From Sphingomonas profundi (lineage in GTDB: Bacteria > Pseudomonadota > Alphaproteobacteria > Sphingomonadales > Sphingomonadaceae): DNA of 64,000 bases. Location: positions 2,604,001 through 2,668,000 of the forward strand of contig NZ_CP046535.1 in assembly GCF_009739515.1 (NCBI RefSeq). The letters are read 5' to 3'. The stretch's first letter is position 1; every line of letters begins with the position of its first letter. The notes below the pieces were generated by a model, which saw only the letters and a program-made list of their open reading frames with translations, ran no database searches and was not told the origin of the DNA. Made by a program: the position numbers and the translations under genes. Shown in pieces: positions 42,970 to 51,890 of the stretch.

Positions 42970-44352
42970 ATGACCGACTTCTCCTCGCTGCTCCAGCCCG
43001 ATCGCGGCCAGCCCGCCCACCTGATCCAGGCGGTTCGCGCCGATGCGTTCGACACGTGGCTCGCGGACCAGCCGGAGCGGTCTCGCGCCACCGTCGCGGC
43101 CACGCGCTTCCGCGGCAAGGCGGGCGAGTTCGCGCTGCTGCCGGGCGCCAAGCCGGAGGAATGGTCCGCCGCGATCGGCGTGCCGGCGGAGGCCGGGCCG
43201 TGGACCCTGGCGGAGGCGGTGGCGCGGCTGCCGGAAGGGCTGTTCCGGCTGGCCGACGGCGATCCCGGCGCGGCCGCGCTCGGCTGGCTGCTCGCCCATC
43301 ACCGCTTCGACCGCTATCGGCGCGATCCCGAGCCGATCCCCCAGCGCGTGCTGCTGACCGGCGATCCCGCGCGGATCGAGGAGACCGTGCGGCTCGCCGA
43401 GGCGGTGGCGCTGGTGCGCGATCTCGTCGACACGCCCGCCGCCGACATGGGGCCGGCGGAGCTTGCCGCCGCCGCCGAGGAGGTGGTCAACGCGTGCGGC
43501 GCCAGCTTCGGCGTGGTGCAGGGCGATGCGCTGGGCGAGGGCTATCCGATGATCGCCGCCGTCGGCCGGGCCGCCACCCGCGCCCGCGCGCCGCGCCTGA
43601 TCGAGCTGAGCTGGGGCGATCCCGCAGCACCCCGCGTCACCCTGGTCGGCAAGGGCGTGTGCTTCGATTCCGGCGGGCTGGACATCAAGCCATCCGCCGG
43701 CATGCTGCTGATGAAGAAGGACATGGGCGGCGCCGCCCACGCGCTGGCGCTGGCCCGGCTCATCATGCAGGCGCGGCTGCCGGTGCGGCTGCACCTGCTC
43801 ATCCCGGCGGTGGAGAATGCCGTCTCCGCCGATGCCTTCCGCCCCGGCGACGTCCTCGCCAGCCGCCACGGCCTGTCGGTGGAGATCGGCAACACCGATG
43901 CCGAGGGGCGGCTGATCCTGGCCGACGCCCTCACCCGCGCGGTGGAGGACGAACCGGCGCTGCTGATCGATTTCGCCACCCTCACCGGCGCGGCGCGGGT
44001 GGCGCTGGGCCCCGATCTGCCGGCCCTGTTCTGCAACGACGATGCGTTGGCCGGCGACCTGCTGCGCGCCGGCGAGGCGGCGGGCGACCCGCTGTGGCGC
44101 ATGCCGCTGTGGGCCGGCTATCGCGACATGCTGAAATCGACGATCGCCGACATCAACAATGCGGGGGAAGGCGGGCTGGCCGGCGCGATCACGGCCGCGC
44201 TGTTCCTCCAGGATTTCGTGCCGGAGGGGGTGGCGTGGGCGCATGTCGACACCTTCGCCTGGCGGCCCGTCGCCCGTCCCGGCCGGCCCAAGGGCGGCGA
44301 CGCGCTGGGCCTGCGCGCCGCCTGGCAGATGCTGCACACGCGCTTCGGCTGA
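42970..44352 (+). CDS. leucyl aminopeptidase family protein (M17)
   Basis: Peptidase of 460 residues. The C-terminal catalytic domain is complete: VGKGVCFDSGGLDIKPSAGM, MKKDMGGAAHAL and the signature NTDAEGRLILADAL, supplying the two-metal site and catalytic Lys/Arg. The N-terminal domain is short and divergent from PepA, so this is the shorter M17 group. Cytosolic, releasing N-terminal residues from peptides. Start chosen at MTDFSSL; upstream codons lie in a gap with the divergent GDSL gene. Confidence 0.92.
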   Translation: MTDFSSLLQPDRGQPAHLIQAVRADAFDTWLADQPERSRATVAATRFRGKAGEFALLPGAKPEEWSAAIGVPAEAGPWTLAEAVARLPEGLFRLADGDPGAAALGWLLAHHRFDRYRRDPEPIPQRVLLTGDPARIEETVRLAEAVALVRDLVDTPAADMGPAELAAAAEEVVNACGASFGVVQGDALGEGYPMIAAVGRAATRARAPRLIELSWGDPAAPRVTLVGKGVCFDSGGLDIKPSAGMLLMKKDMGGAAHALALARLIMQARLPVRLHLLIPAVENAVSADAFRPGDVLASRHGLSVEIGNTDAEGRLILADALTRAVEDEPALLIDFATLTGAARVALGPDLPALFCNDDALAGDLLRAGEAAGDPLWRMPLWAGYRDMLKSTIADINNAGEGGLAGAITAALFLQDFVPEGVAWAHVDTFAWRPVARPGRPKGGDALGLRAAWQMLHTRFG

Positions 44353-44472
44353 TCGGCTGCGCGGTCGATAATACGACCGATCGGCGGCCGGCATGAAACG
44401 AAGGGCTGCTACGCGTGTTGTTACGGTAAGGAAGCAAATGCTTCCGCCCCGAGAGATGGCGAGGCATTTACC

Positions 44473-44832
44473 GTGCTCCCACGCGCATTATCCCAGTGGA
44501 TGGAGACGCTTGTCGGTTACGTCCGCTCGGGTCGCCCTGATCTTACGAATCGCCAGATGGCGCTGCTGCTGGCCGTCTATCTCACGCCCGGCCCGCATAC
44601 CGTGCGCGGGCTGGCGCACCTGCTCGGCGTGTCCAAACCGGTCATCACGCGTGCCTTGAACACGCTGGGCTCGCTCGGCTATCTGCGCCGCGAACGGGAC
44701 GAGTCCGACCGGCGCAACATCTTCGTCGCGCAGACGGACAGGGGGGCGGATTTCCTTGCGGGCTTCGGGAATCTCATCGATGGCGAGCCGCAGCCGGCCA
44801 ACGACAGGACGCGTCACGTCGCCGTCGGCTGA
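44473..44832 (+). CDS. MarR-like winged-helix regulator
   Basis: Small protein of 119 residues with a GTG start. The winged helix covers most of it: LTNRQMALLLAVYLTPGPHTVRGLAHLLG, SKPVITRALNTLGSLGYLRRE and the wing RDESDRRNIFVAQT. This is the MarR fold but shorter than usual at both ends, with little dimerisation helix. The next gene starts within its last 53 bases. It may regulate that gene or itself; ligand unknown. Confidence 0.75.
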   Translation: MLPRALSQWMETLVGYVRSGRPDLTNRQMALLLAVYLTPGPHTVRGLAHLLGVSKPVITRALNTLGSLGYLRRERDESDRRNIFVAQTDRGADFLAGFGNLIDGEPQPANDRTRHVAVG

Positions 44833-45676
44833 GCGCTTCCAGCTTTCCGGCCCCTCGGTCCACCTCGATCCGCGCACGCACGCGGTGCGTCGCGACATCG
44901 CCGACATCAGCCTCGCCGACCGGGTCTTCGCGCCGCACTACGCCGCACCCGAACGATGCGCCTGCGCCGCGACGGCCGCGATGCTGCGGGCGGCGCCCCA
45001 TGATGACGCGGTCGCCGTCTCGCAGATCGCCCGGGGCGAGGGTTTCGCCGTCGTCGATCAGTCGGGCGGCTGGGCGTGGGGCTATGGCGATCATGACGGC
45101 TATGTCGGCTATGTGCGGGCCGATGCGCTCGGGCCGACCGCACCCGCCAGCCACTTCGTCGCCGTCGCCGCCGCGCCGCTATTCGCCCGCGCGGACATCA
45201 AGGCGCCCGTCCGCGCCACCTTGGGCATCGGCGCGCGCATCGCCGGCGGGCAGAGCGGCGACTTCATAGAGACGGAGGCCGGCTTCGCCCACCGCCGCCA
45301 CCTGATCGCCGCCGGCGCGCGCGAGGCGGACTGGGTGGCCGTCGCCGAGCGGCTGCTCGGCGCGCCCTATCTGTGGGGCGGGCGCGGCGACGGCGGGATC
45401 GACTGCTCCGGCCTCGTCCAGCGCGCGCTGGGCCTGGCCGGCATCGCCTGCCCGCGCGACAGCGACCAGCAGCGCGCGCTGGGCGGGGAGATCGCGGCCG
45501 GCGACACGCTGCGGCGCGGCGACATCATCCTGTTCACCGGCCATGTCGGCCTGATGGTGGATGGCGATCGGCTGATCCACGCCAACGCCTTCTGGATGGC
45601 GGTGACGGTCGAGCCGCTCGCCGCCGTCGTCGCGCGCGGCGCCGCGATCGTCGCCCGGCGGAGGATATCGGCATGA
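44780..45676 (+). CDS. NlpC/P60 cell-wall hydrolase with SH3-like domain
   Basis: Protein of 298 residues. The N-terminal half has SH3-like modules (VVDQSGGWAWGYGDHDGYVGYV), and the C-terminal NlpC/P60 domain has LLGAPYLWGGRG, catalytic C209 (GGIDCSGLVQ), H255 (TGHVGLMV) and H267. It would cut peptide bonds in murein stem peptides. There is no obvious signal peptide, so it may be cytosolic and act on recycled muropeptides, or the start is mis-set. The MarR gene overlaps its start and argC overlaps its stop (ATGA, 45673-45676). Confidence 0.82.
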   Translation: MASRSRPTTGRVTSPSAERFQLSGPSVHLDPRTHAVRRDIADISLADRVFAPHYAAPERCACAATAAMLRAAPHDDAVAVSQIARGEGFAVVDQSGGWAWGYGDHDGYVGYVRADALGPTAPASHFVAVAAAPLFARADIKAPVRATLGIGARIAGGQSGDFIETEAGFAHRRHLIAAGAREADWVAVAERLLGAPYLWGGRGDGGIDCSGLVQRALGLAGIACPRDSDQQRALGGEIAAGDTLRRGDIILFTGHVGLMVDGDRLIHANAFWMAVTVEPLAAVVARGAAIVARRRISA

Positions 45677-46605
45677 CCGCAAAGGTGTTCATCGACGGCG
45701 CCGCCGGCACCACCGGCATCGAGATCCACGAGCGGCTGGCCGGCCGTCGCGACATCACGCTGATCGCCATCGCCGACGATCGGCGCAAGGATCCCGCTGC
45801 TCGCGCGGAGGCGCTGAACGCTGCCGACGCGGTGATCCTCTGCCTGCCGGACGATGCCGCGCGCGAGGCCGTATCGCTGATCGCGAACGATCGCACGCGC
45901 GTGATCGACGCCTCCACCGCCCACCGCACCGATCCGCGCTGGACCTACGGCTTCGCCGAGGTCGCGCCCGGCCGGCGCGACGAGCTGGCGCGCGCCACGC
46001 GGGTATCGAACCCCGGCTGCTATCCCACCGGCTTCCTCGCCCTCGTCGCACCACTGGTGCGCGCCGGCATCGTGCCGCCCGCCTTGCCGCTGAGCGTGAA
46101 CGCCACCTCCGGCTATTCGGGTGGCGGCAAGGCGATGATCGCGGAGTTCGAGGCGCCGGGCGCCGACGACGCGGCCACCGGCTTCCGCATCTACGCCCTC
46201 GCCCTCGGCCACAAGCATGTGCCGGAGATGCAGGCCCATGCCGGGCTGGCGCATCCGCCGCTGTTCATGCCGGCGGTGGCGCGCAGCTATCGCGGCATGC
46301 TGGTAGAGGTGCCGCTGCACCTTTCGCTGCTGAACGGCACCGCCGGCGATATCCGCGCGGCGCTGGCCGATGCCTATGCCGGCAGCCGGATCGTGCGTCT
46401 GGCCGGGGCCGACCCCACGCTGCTGACCCTGGAGCAGTGCGCCGGCACCGACCGCCTCGACCTGTTCGTCTTCGCCAACGAGGCGCTCGGCCAGGTGCGG
46501 CTGGTCGCCGCGCTCGACAATCTCGGCAAGGGGGCTGGCGGCGCGGCGGTGCAGAACCTCAACCTCGTGATGGGGCTGGAGGAGACGGAGGGGCTGCGCC
46601 TCTAG
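45673..46605 (+). CDS. argC: N-acetyl-gamma-glutamyl-phosphate reductase (type 2)
   Basis: Arginine biosynthesis enzyme of 310 residues, the shorter ArgC type 2 class, reducing N-acetylglutamyl phosphate with NADPH. Cofactor loop GAAGTTGIEIHERL, catalytic C116 in VSNPGCYPTG, then NATSGYSGGGKAMI and LALGHKHVPEM. The ATG overlaps the stop of the NlpC/P60 gene, an unusual partner; other arg genes are not nearby. Confidence 0.95.
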   Translation: MTAKVFIDGAAGTTGIEIHERLAGRRDITLIAIADDRRKDPAARAEALNAADAVILCLPDDAAREAVSLIANDRTRVIDASTAHRTDPRWTYGFAEVAPGRRDELARATRVSNPGCYPTGFLALVAPLVRAGIVPPALPLSVNATSGYSGGGKAMIAEFEAPGADDAATGFRIYALALGHKHVPEMQAHAGLAHPPLFMPAVARSYRGMLVEVPLHLSLLNGTAGDIRAALADAYAGSRIVRLAGADPTLLTLEQCAGTDRLDLFVFANEALGQVRLVAALDNLGKGAGGAAVQNLNLVMGLEETEGLRL

Positions 46606-46622
46606 GCGCTCCCCACCCGCCG

Positions 46623-47387
46623 TCAGTGCGCCGTCCAGCCGCCGTCCAGGCTGATCGCGGCGCCGTGCATGTAGGGCGACATGTCCGATGCCATGAACAC
46701 CACCGTGCCGACGATCTCCTCCGGCGTCGCCACGCGGCCGGCCGGCATGCGGCTCATCAGCGTCGCATTCTGGGGCGCGGCGGGATCGAAGCCGGCCATC
46801 ATCGGCGTCAGCACGATGCCGGGAGAGATGGCGTTCACGCGGATGCCGTGCCGCGCATAATCCACCGCCGCCGCGCGCGTATAGCCCAGGATCGCGTGCT
46901 TGGCGGCCGTATAGTGGGCGGACAGGCCCAGCGCGAGGTGGCTCTGCGCGGAGGCGTTGTTGACGATCGATCCGCCACCGCCCTGCCGCATCATCTGCGC
47001 GATCTCATATTTCAGGCACAGGAACATGCTGCGGATGTTGGCCGCCATGCTCCGCTCGAAATCCTCCTCCGAGAGGTCGGCGAGCGGGCCGAAGCCGTGG
47101 AAGGCGCCGGCATTGTTGAACGCCACGTCCAGCCGGCCGAACCGTTCCACCGCCGTGGCGACCAGCGCCTCGACATCGGCCGCCTGCGACACGTCGGCGC
47201 GCACGAACAGCCCCTCGCCGCCGGCCTCGCGGATCAGGCGCTCGGTCTCGCCGCCCTCGTCCTCGCGACGGCCGCAGAGCACCACGCGGGCGCCCTCCTT
47301 GGCGAAGCCCAGCGCCACGGCGCGGCCCATGCCGCTGCCGCCGCCCGTCACGATGGCGACCTTGCCGTCCAGCAGCGGCCCGCTCAT
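46623..47387 (-). CDS. short-chain dehydrogenase/reductase (SDR)
   Basis: SDR of 254 residues. Cofactor loop TGGGSGMG, Arg in VVLCGRRED pointing to NADP, FNNAGAF, a catalytic Ser in NNASAQ, catalytic YTAAK and C-terminal LDGGWTAH. The ending matches the SDR at 15322-16080 (GWTAH), but the rest is only moderately similar. The ATG overlaps the stop of the VOC gene upstream (ATGA, 47384-47387). Third gene of an operon with a VOC protein and another SDR. Confidence 0.9.
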   Translation of the reverse strand: MSGPLLDGKVAIVTGGGSGMGRAVALGFAKEGARVVLCGRREDEGGETERLIREAGGEGLFVRADVSQAADVEALVATAVERFGRLDVAFNNAGAFHGFGPLADLSEEDFERSMAANIRSMFLCLKYEIAQMMRQGGGGSIVNNASAQSHLALGLSAHYTAAKHAILGYTRAAAVDYARHGIRVNAISPGIVLTPMMAGFDPAAPQNATLMSRMPAGRVATPEEIVGTVVFMASDMSPYMHGAAISLDGGWTAH

Positions 47388-47956
47388 GCCGCCGCTTCCG
47401 TCTTCAGCGGCAGCATGTCGGCGCGCTGATAGGTGCGGATGGCGTCCAGCTCCACCAGCGGATCGCCGGTGCCGTCCCACGCCTCGTGCGCGCGGCGCCA
47501 CACGGCGAACAGGCCCATGATGTGCGGCGGATCGCCGTGGATCTCGGTGAAGCCGCCGTTCAGCGCGCGCGTGTCGAAATAGGCGGCGTTCACCTCGTCG
47601 GCGTATAATTCGGTCGCTAGTTCATAGCCCAGGTTCAGCCAGCGCTGCCGCTCCGCCGCGAAGTCGGAGACGAGATAGGCGATGTGGTGGAAGCCCTCCT
47701 CGCCGGCCGCGTACATGTCGCGATAGATTGACGGCTTGTCGTCATGCTGCTGGATGAACTGGATCATCATGTCGCCCAGATAGCCGAAGGCATAGGAGAC
47801 GTCGGCCTCCACGTCCTGCCCGCGATAGCTGAACTCCTCGGTCTTGTGGTGGCGCACCATGAAGAAGGGGCCGGCGCCGAACGCCTCCGCCCACTGGCGG
47901 CAGCTGGCGTCGATGTCGTTGACGAACCAGGCTTGCTGGAAGAGGTCGCGCTTCAT
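47384..47956 (-). CDS. VOC-superfamily protein (glyoxalase/dioxygenase fold)
   Basis: Protein of 190 residues of vicinal-oxygen-chelate fold: QQAWFVNDIDASCRQWAEAFGAGPFFMV, then MMIQFIQQHDDKPSIYRDMY and GEEGFHHIAYLVSDF, with a late FTEIHGDPP. Metal ligand candidates are His in FHHIAYL and a Glu in the last strand. Similar proteins are annotated glyoxalase_4 and often sit with SDRs in steroid or lignin catabolism. Sits between two SDR genes. Confidence 0.85.
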   Translation of the reverse strand: MKRDLFQQAWFVNDIDASCRQWAEAFGAGPFFMVRHHKTEEFSYRGQDVEADVSYAFGYLGDMMIQFIQQHDDKPSIYRDMYAAGEEGFHHIAYLVSDFAAERQRWLNLGYELATELYADEVNAAYFDTRALNGGFTEIHGDPPHIMGLFAVWRRAHEAWDGTGDPLVELDAIRTYQRADMLPLKTEAAA

Positions 47957-47978
47957 CGGAATATCTCCTCGGGCGGGA

Positions 47979-48773
47979 TCAGGGCAGCGTGTGCATGCCG
48001 CCTTCGAGCATGAAGGTGGAGCCGGTGATGTAGTCGGAGCCCGGCCCGGACAGGAACACGGCCAGCGGCCCGGCATCCCGCTCCGGATCGCCAAGGCGGC
48101 GCATCGGGATCTTCTCCTTCAGCGCCTCCACGAAGTCCGGCCGCGCCGTCTTCCACGCGTCGAACGCGCGCGTCTCCAGCGCCGGGTTGATGATGTTCAC
48201 GTTGATGCCGTGCTGCCCCCACTCGCGCGCGGCGGTGCGCGATATCGCGCGGATCGCCTCCTTGGTGGCGTTGTAGCAGGTGTTGCCCTCAAAACCGATC
48301 TGGCCGGAGCTTGAGGCGAAGTTGATGATCTTGCCGTATTTCTGCGCCTTCATGTGCGGGAACACCGCCTTCATGAACCACAGGGAGGCGGTGGCGCCGG
48401 TGCGGAACGTATATTCCCACTCGTCCTCGTCGGTATCCTCCACCGCCATGAACACGGTGGAGGCGCGCGGCGCGGCCTCCGTGCCGAAGCCCTGCGCGTT
48501 GCTGATCATGATGTGCACGGTGCCGTAGGTGTCCACCGCCTGCTGCACGCACGCATAGACCTGGTCGCGCTGGCCGACGTCGCAGGCCACGCCGATCGCC
48601 TCGCCGCCCTCGGCGCGGATCTCGTCCGCCACCGCGTCCACCGTGGAGCGCGTGCGCGAGGCGACGACCACCTTCGCCCCCTCCCGCGCCAGCGCCAGCG
48701 CCATGCCGCGGCCGATGCCGCGCCCGGCGCCGGTGACGATAGCCACCTTGCCGTCGAGAGTCCTCGCCTCCAT
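47979..48773 (-). CDS. short-chain dehydrogenase/reductase (SDR)
   Basis: SDR of 264 residues. Cofactor loop TGAGRGIG, VVVASRTRS (NADP-type Arg), SNAQGFG in place of the usual NNAG, catalytic Ser in FASSSGQ, YNATK, and C-terminal MLEGGMHTLP. First gene of the SDR-VOC-SDR operon. The ATG at 48771-48773 has TAGGAG 6 bases upstream; an in-frame GTG just before it is less well placed. A TetR-type operator and promoter lie directly upstream. Confidence 0.9.
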   Translation of the reverse strand: MEARTLDGKVAIVTGAGRGIGRGMALALAREGAKVVVASRTRSTVDAVADEIRAEGGEAIGVACDVGQRDQVYACVQQAVDTYGTVHIMISNAQGFGTEAAPRASTVFMAVEDTDEDEWEYTFRTGATASLWFMKAVFPHMKAQKYGKIINFASSSGQIGFEGNTCYNATKEAIRAISRTAAREWGQHGINVNIINPALETRAFDAWKTARPDFVEALKEKIPMRRLGDPERDAGPLAVFLSGPGSDYITGSTFMLEGGMHTLP

Positions 48774-48806
48774 CACCCGCTCCTATGTGCCGCCGTTTAG
48801 ATTATG

Positions 48807-48839
48807 CGCTTGTTGTATAAACAAGCGGCCGCCGGTCAA
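48807..48839 (-). promoter_or_regulatory. promoter and overlapping TetR-type operator of the SDR operon
   Basis: Perfect dyad CGCTTGTT (48807-48814), spacer GTATA, AACAAGCG (48820-48827). On the minus strand a promoter overlaps it: TTGACC (-35, 48834-48839), 16-base spacer, TACAAC (-10, 48812-48817). The dyad would block polymerase when bound. It lies between the TetR gene and the SDR operon on the same strand, 34 bases from the SDR ATG. Best regulatory site in the window. Confidence 0.7.
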
Positions 48840-48879
48840 CCGCGCCGCGGCCTCTCACTTGTGGCAGGTGGGGCGGGGC

Positions 48880-49512
48880 TCAGCCCTCGGCGCGCCGGCG
48901 GCGGGCAGGTGCCTCCGCCATGCGCGGCCACGCCCGCTTCATCACGTCTAGCTCGGTCGCCAGCATCGCGCGCTGCTTGGCCGGCGGCCACGCCGCCGGC
49001 TGCATCACCACGAAGCTCGCCAGCCCGTTGACGAACATCTGCAGCCGATCGGCGTGGAAGGCGAGATCGAGATGGTCGGGCAGCTCGCCGCCGGCCTGCG
49101 CGCGCTCCAGGATGCGCAGGAACAGGCCGCGCGTGCCTTCCGTGCCGGCGATCCGCTCGGCGGCCAGGCCGGCATCCGCCGTCGCCTTGCCCCAGAAGCC
49201 GAACCAGGCCTGCCAGTCCGCCAGATTGGCCGGGTTGATCGGCAGCAGCGTCTCGAAGCAGCTCTGCAGATCGGCGCCGTCGGCGAAGGCGGCCTCGATC
49301 ATGGCGATCGCCCGGCTGCGGATCGTGCCGTAGGTGAAGGCCATCAGATCGCGCTTGTCGCGGAAGTAATGCGAGACGATGGTCGAGCTGAAGCCCGCCT
49401 CCCGCGCCACCGCGCGCACCGTCACCGCCTCCAGCCCGCCGGCCGCCACCATGCGCCGCACCACGCCCGCGATCAGGCTGCGGCGTTCATCATGGTCGAC
49501 GATCAGCGGCAT
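48880..49512 (-). CDS. TetR/AcrR family regulator (BetI-like)
   Basis: Repressor of 210 residues. HTH: VRAVAREAGFSSTIVSHYF then KRDLMAFTYGTIRSRA. The ligand-binding half includes LLPINPANLADWQAWFGFWGKAT, matching the other TetR protein in this window (6596-7168), with which it shares the xxIVDH start and the (I/V)SHYF recognition helix. The gene is upstream of the SDR operon in the same direction and divergent from the VOC/D-aminoacylase genes, so it may control both sides. Confidence 0.92.
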   Translation of the reverse strand: MPLIVDHDERRSLIAGVVRRMVAAGGLEAVTVRAVAREAGFSSTIVSHYFRDKRDLMAFTYGTIRSRAIAMIEAAFADGADLQSCFETLLPINPANLADWQAWFGFWGKATADAGLAAERIAGTEGTRGLFLRILERAQAGGELPDHLDLAFHADRLQMFVNGLASFVVMQPAAWPPAKQRAMLATELDVMKRAWPRMAEAPARRRRAEG

Positions 49513-49646
49513 GCGTCGATATTCCCCCCGGGGCTGCGCGCACGCTGCCGCGCGGAGCGAAGGCCCGCGCCTAGCCGAAAGCAGAGTGAGGCGGAAGGCG
49601 GCTGCGCGTCTATCGATGCCGCGACAACGGATGGAGAGCGGGCGAC

Positions 49647-50132
49647 ATGATCCACGGTATCCACCACGTCGCGATCCACACCGCCGATCTCGACCGGCTG
49701 GCCGCCTTCTACCGGGCCGCCTTCGGCTTCGTGCCGGCCACGGACGAGATCCGCTGGGCGAACGAACCCGCGATCGACGGCGCCATCGGCGTGCCGGGCT
49801 CCGCCGCGCGGGCGCTGATGCTGCGCGCCGGCACCTGCCATGTCGAGCTGTTCGAATATGCCGCCCCGCCGCCGCGCGAGGGCGCGCCGCTGCGCCCCAA
49901 TGATCGCGGCTACACCCACTTCTGCGTCGACGTGAGCGACATCGCCGCGGAATATGACCGGCTGGCCGCGCTCGGCATGCGCTTCGCGCAGGATCGGCCG
50001 GCCGATTTCGGGCAGATCAAGGCCGTCTACGGCTACGATCCGGACGGCAACGTGATCGAGATACAGGAGGTCGCGGCCGATCATGATTTCGCCCTTGGCC
50101 GGCTGACGGCGCTCGACACGACGGCGGCCTGA
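49647..50132 (+). CDS. VOC-superfamily protein (glyoxalase/bleomycin-resistance fold)
   Basis: Protein of 161 residues: IHHVAIHTADLDRLAAFYRAAFGF, CHVELFEYAAPP, YTHFCVDVSDI and YGYDPDGNVIEIQEV. Metal ligands expected are H in HHVAIH, E in HVELFEY, H in THFCVDV and E in NVIEIQE, giving the classic H/E/H/E site of VOC dioxygenases, isomerases and glyoxalases. Followed 23 bases later by a D-aminoacylase gene; probably the same transcript. Substrate unknown. Confidence 0.88.
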   Translation: MIHGIHHVAIHTADLDRLAAFYRAAFGFVPATDEIRWANEPAIDGAIGVPGSAARALMLRAGTCHVELFEYAAPPPREGAPLRPNDRGYTHFCVDVSDIAAEYDRLAALGMRFAQDRPADFGQIKAVYGYDPDGNVIEIQEVAADHDFALGRLTALDTTAA

Positions 50133-50155
50133 CGCCCGCCCCGAAGGAGAGTTGC

Positions 50156-51868
50156 ATGTACGATCTCGTCATCCGCGGCGGCACCGTGATCGACGGCACC
50201 GGCGCGCCCGGCTTCCGCGCCGACGTGGCGGTGGCGGGCGATCGCATCGCCGCGATCGGCACGCTGGACGCGCCCGCCGCGCGCGAGATCGACGCCACCG
50301 GCCTGCTGGTGACGCCCGGCTGGGTGGACATCCACACCCATTATGACGGCCAGGCGACGTGGGACATGCTGCTCGACCCGTCGTTCAGCTCCGGCGTGAC
50401 GACCGCGATCCTCGGCAATTGCGGCGTCGGCTTCGCCCCCGTCCGCCCCGGCAGCGAGGATCGGCTGATCGAGCTGATGGACGGCGTGGAGGAGATACCG
50501 GGGTCGGCGCTCAGCGCCGGCCTCGCCTGGAACTGGGAGAGTTTCCCCGATTTCCTCGACGTGCTGGACAGCCGGCCGCGCAGCTTCGACATCGGCGCGC
50601 TGCTGCCGCACGGCCCGCTGCGGCTCTACGTGCTCGGCGACAAGGTGGGCACCGACACGCCGGCCGACGCCGCCGAGGTGGCGGAGATTGCGCGGCTGGC
50701 GGACGAGGCGATGGCCGCCGGCGCGTTCGGCCTCTCAAGCTCGCGCACGCCCGTGCACCGCACCTCGCGCGGCGCGATGACGCCCGACTATGACGCCGAC
50801 GAGGCCGAGCTGACGGCGCTGGCCGAGGTGGTCGCGCGGCGCGGCGGCATCATGGAGTTCGCCCCCGAGGGCCTCGTCGGCGAGGATCTGGACGGGCTGA
50901 AGCGCGAGATGGCGCTCTACGATCGCATGGTCGCGCGCACCGGCGTCAACGTCCACATGCTCGTCCTCCAGCCGAACCTCTATCCGGATTACTGGCGCGA
51001 GCAGCTCGACTGGGCGGAGCGGATCACCGCGTCCGGCAAGGCGCGCGCCTTCGCGCAGGTCAGCGGGCGCAGCATCGGCGCGCTGCTGAGCTTCTTCGGC
51101 ACCCACCCGTTCATGGAGCGGCCGGGCTTCCGCGCGGTGAAGGCGCTGCCGCGCGACGCGTGGCTCGATGCGCTCGCCCGGCCCGAGGTGAAGGCCGGCA
51201 TCCTGGCCGAGACGGATCCCGAAGGCAGCTTCGGCGCCTTCCTGAACGCGCATTGGAACCGCTGCTACGATCTGGGTGAGGAGGGCGATTACGAGCCGGA
51301 CGAGAGCCGCAACATCGTCGCCCTCGCCGCCGCGCGCGGCACCACCGTGCAGTCCGCCGCCTACGACATGATGCTGGAGACGAGCCGCCATCCGCGCCTG
51401 CTGCTGGCCATCAACAATTACGACGACAGCGGGCTGGAGCATCTGCGCGCGCTGATGGAGCGGCCCGGCGCGGTGCTGGGCGCGTCCGATGCGGGCGCGC
51501 ACGTGATGACGATCTGCGACGGATCGATGAACAGCTTCATGCTGATCCACTGGGGCCGCGATCGCCGGCGCGGGCCTACCCTGCCGGTGGAGACGATCGT
51601 GCGGATGATGACCAGCGACACCGCCGGATCGATCGGCATCGGGGATCGCGGCCGCATCGCCGTGGGCCTGCGCGCCGACCTGAACGTCATCGATTTCGAG
51701 CGGCTGGCGCTGAGCCCGCCGGCCGTCGTCGACGATCTGCCCACGGGCGCCAGCCGGCTGCTGCAGCAGGTTTCCGGCTATCGCGCCACGATCGTCGCCG
51801 GGCAGGTGACGCGCGAGCACGACCGGCCGACCGGCGCGATGCCCGGCCGGCTGCTGCGCCGGCAGTGA
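50156..51868 (+). CDS. N-acyl-D-amino-acid deacylase-like amidohydrolase
   Basis: Amidohydrolase of 570 residues. Metal ligands H60-x-H62 (DIHTHYDGQATWD), bridging C89 (LGNCGVGFAP) as in D-aminoacylases, and the late SDAGAHVMTICDG. FGLSSSRTPVH and LNVIDFE with the final beta-strands complete the fold. It would release an acyl group from an N-acylated amino acid or related amide. In this family the annotation D-aminoacylase is often wider than proven activity. It adjoins a VOC gene and a PLP enzyme gene. Confidence 0.85.
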   Translation: MYDLVIRGGTVIDGTGAPGFRADVAVAGDRIAAIGTLDAPAAREIDATGLLVTPGWVDIHTHYDGQATWDMLLDPSFSSGVTTAILGNCGVGFAPVRPGSEDRLIELMDGVEEIPGSALSAGLAWNWESFPDFLDVLDSRPRSFDIGALLPHGPLRLYVLGDKVGTDTPADAAEVAEIARLADEAMAAGAFGLSSSRTPVHRTSRGAMTPDYDADEAELTALAEVVARRGGIMEFAPEGLVGEDLDGLKREMALYDRMVARTGVNVHMLVLQPNLYPDYWREQLDWAERITASGKARAFAQVSGRSIGALLSFFGTHPFMERPGFRAVKALPRDAWLDALARPEVKAGILAETDPEGSFGAFLNAHWNRCYDLGEEGDYEPDESRNIVALAAARGTTVQSAAYDMMLETSRHPRLLLAINNYDDSGLEHLRALMERPGAVLGASDAGAHVMTICDGSMNSFMLIHWGRDRRRGPTLPVETIVRMMTSDTAGSIGIGDRGRIAVGLRADLNVIDFERLALSPPAVVDDLPTGASRLLQQVSGYRATIVAGQVTREHDRPTGAMPGRLLRRQ

Positions 51869-51890
51869 CGACGCCGGCGATGACGGCGCG

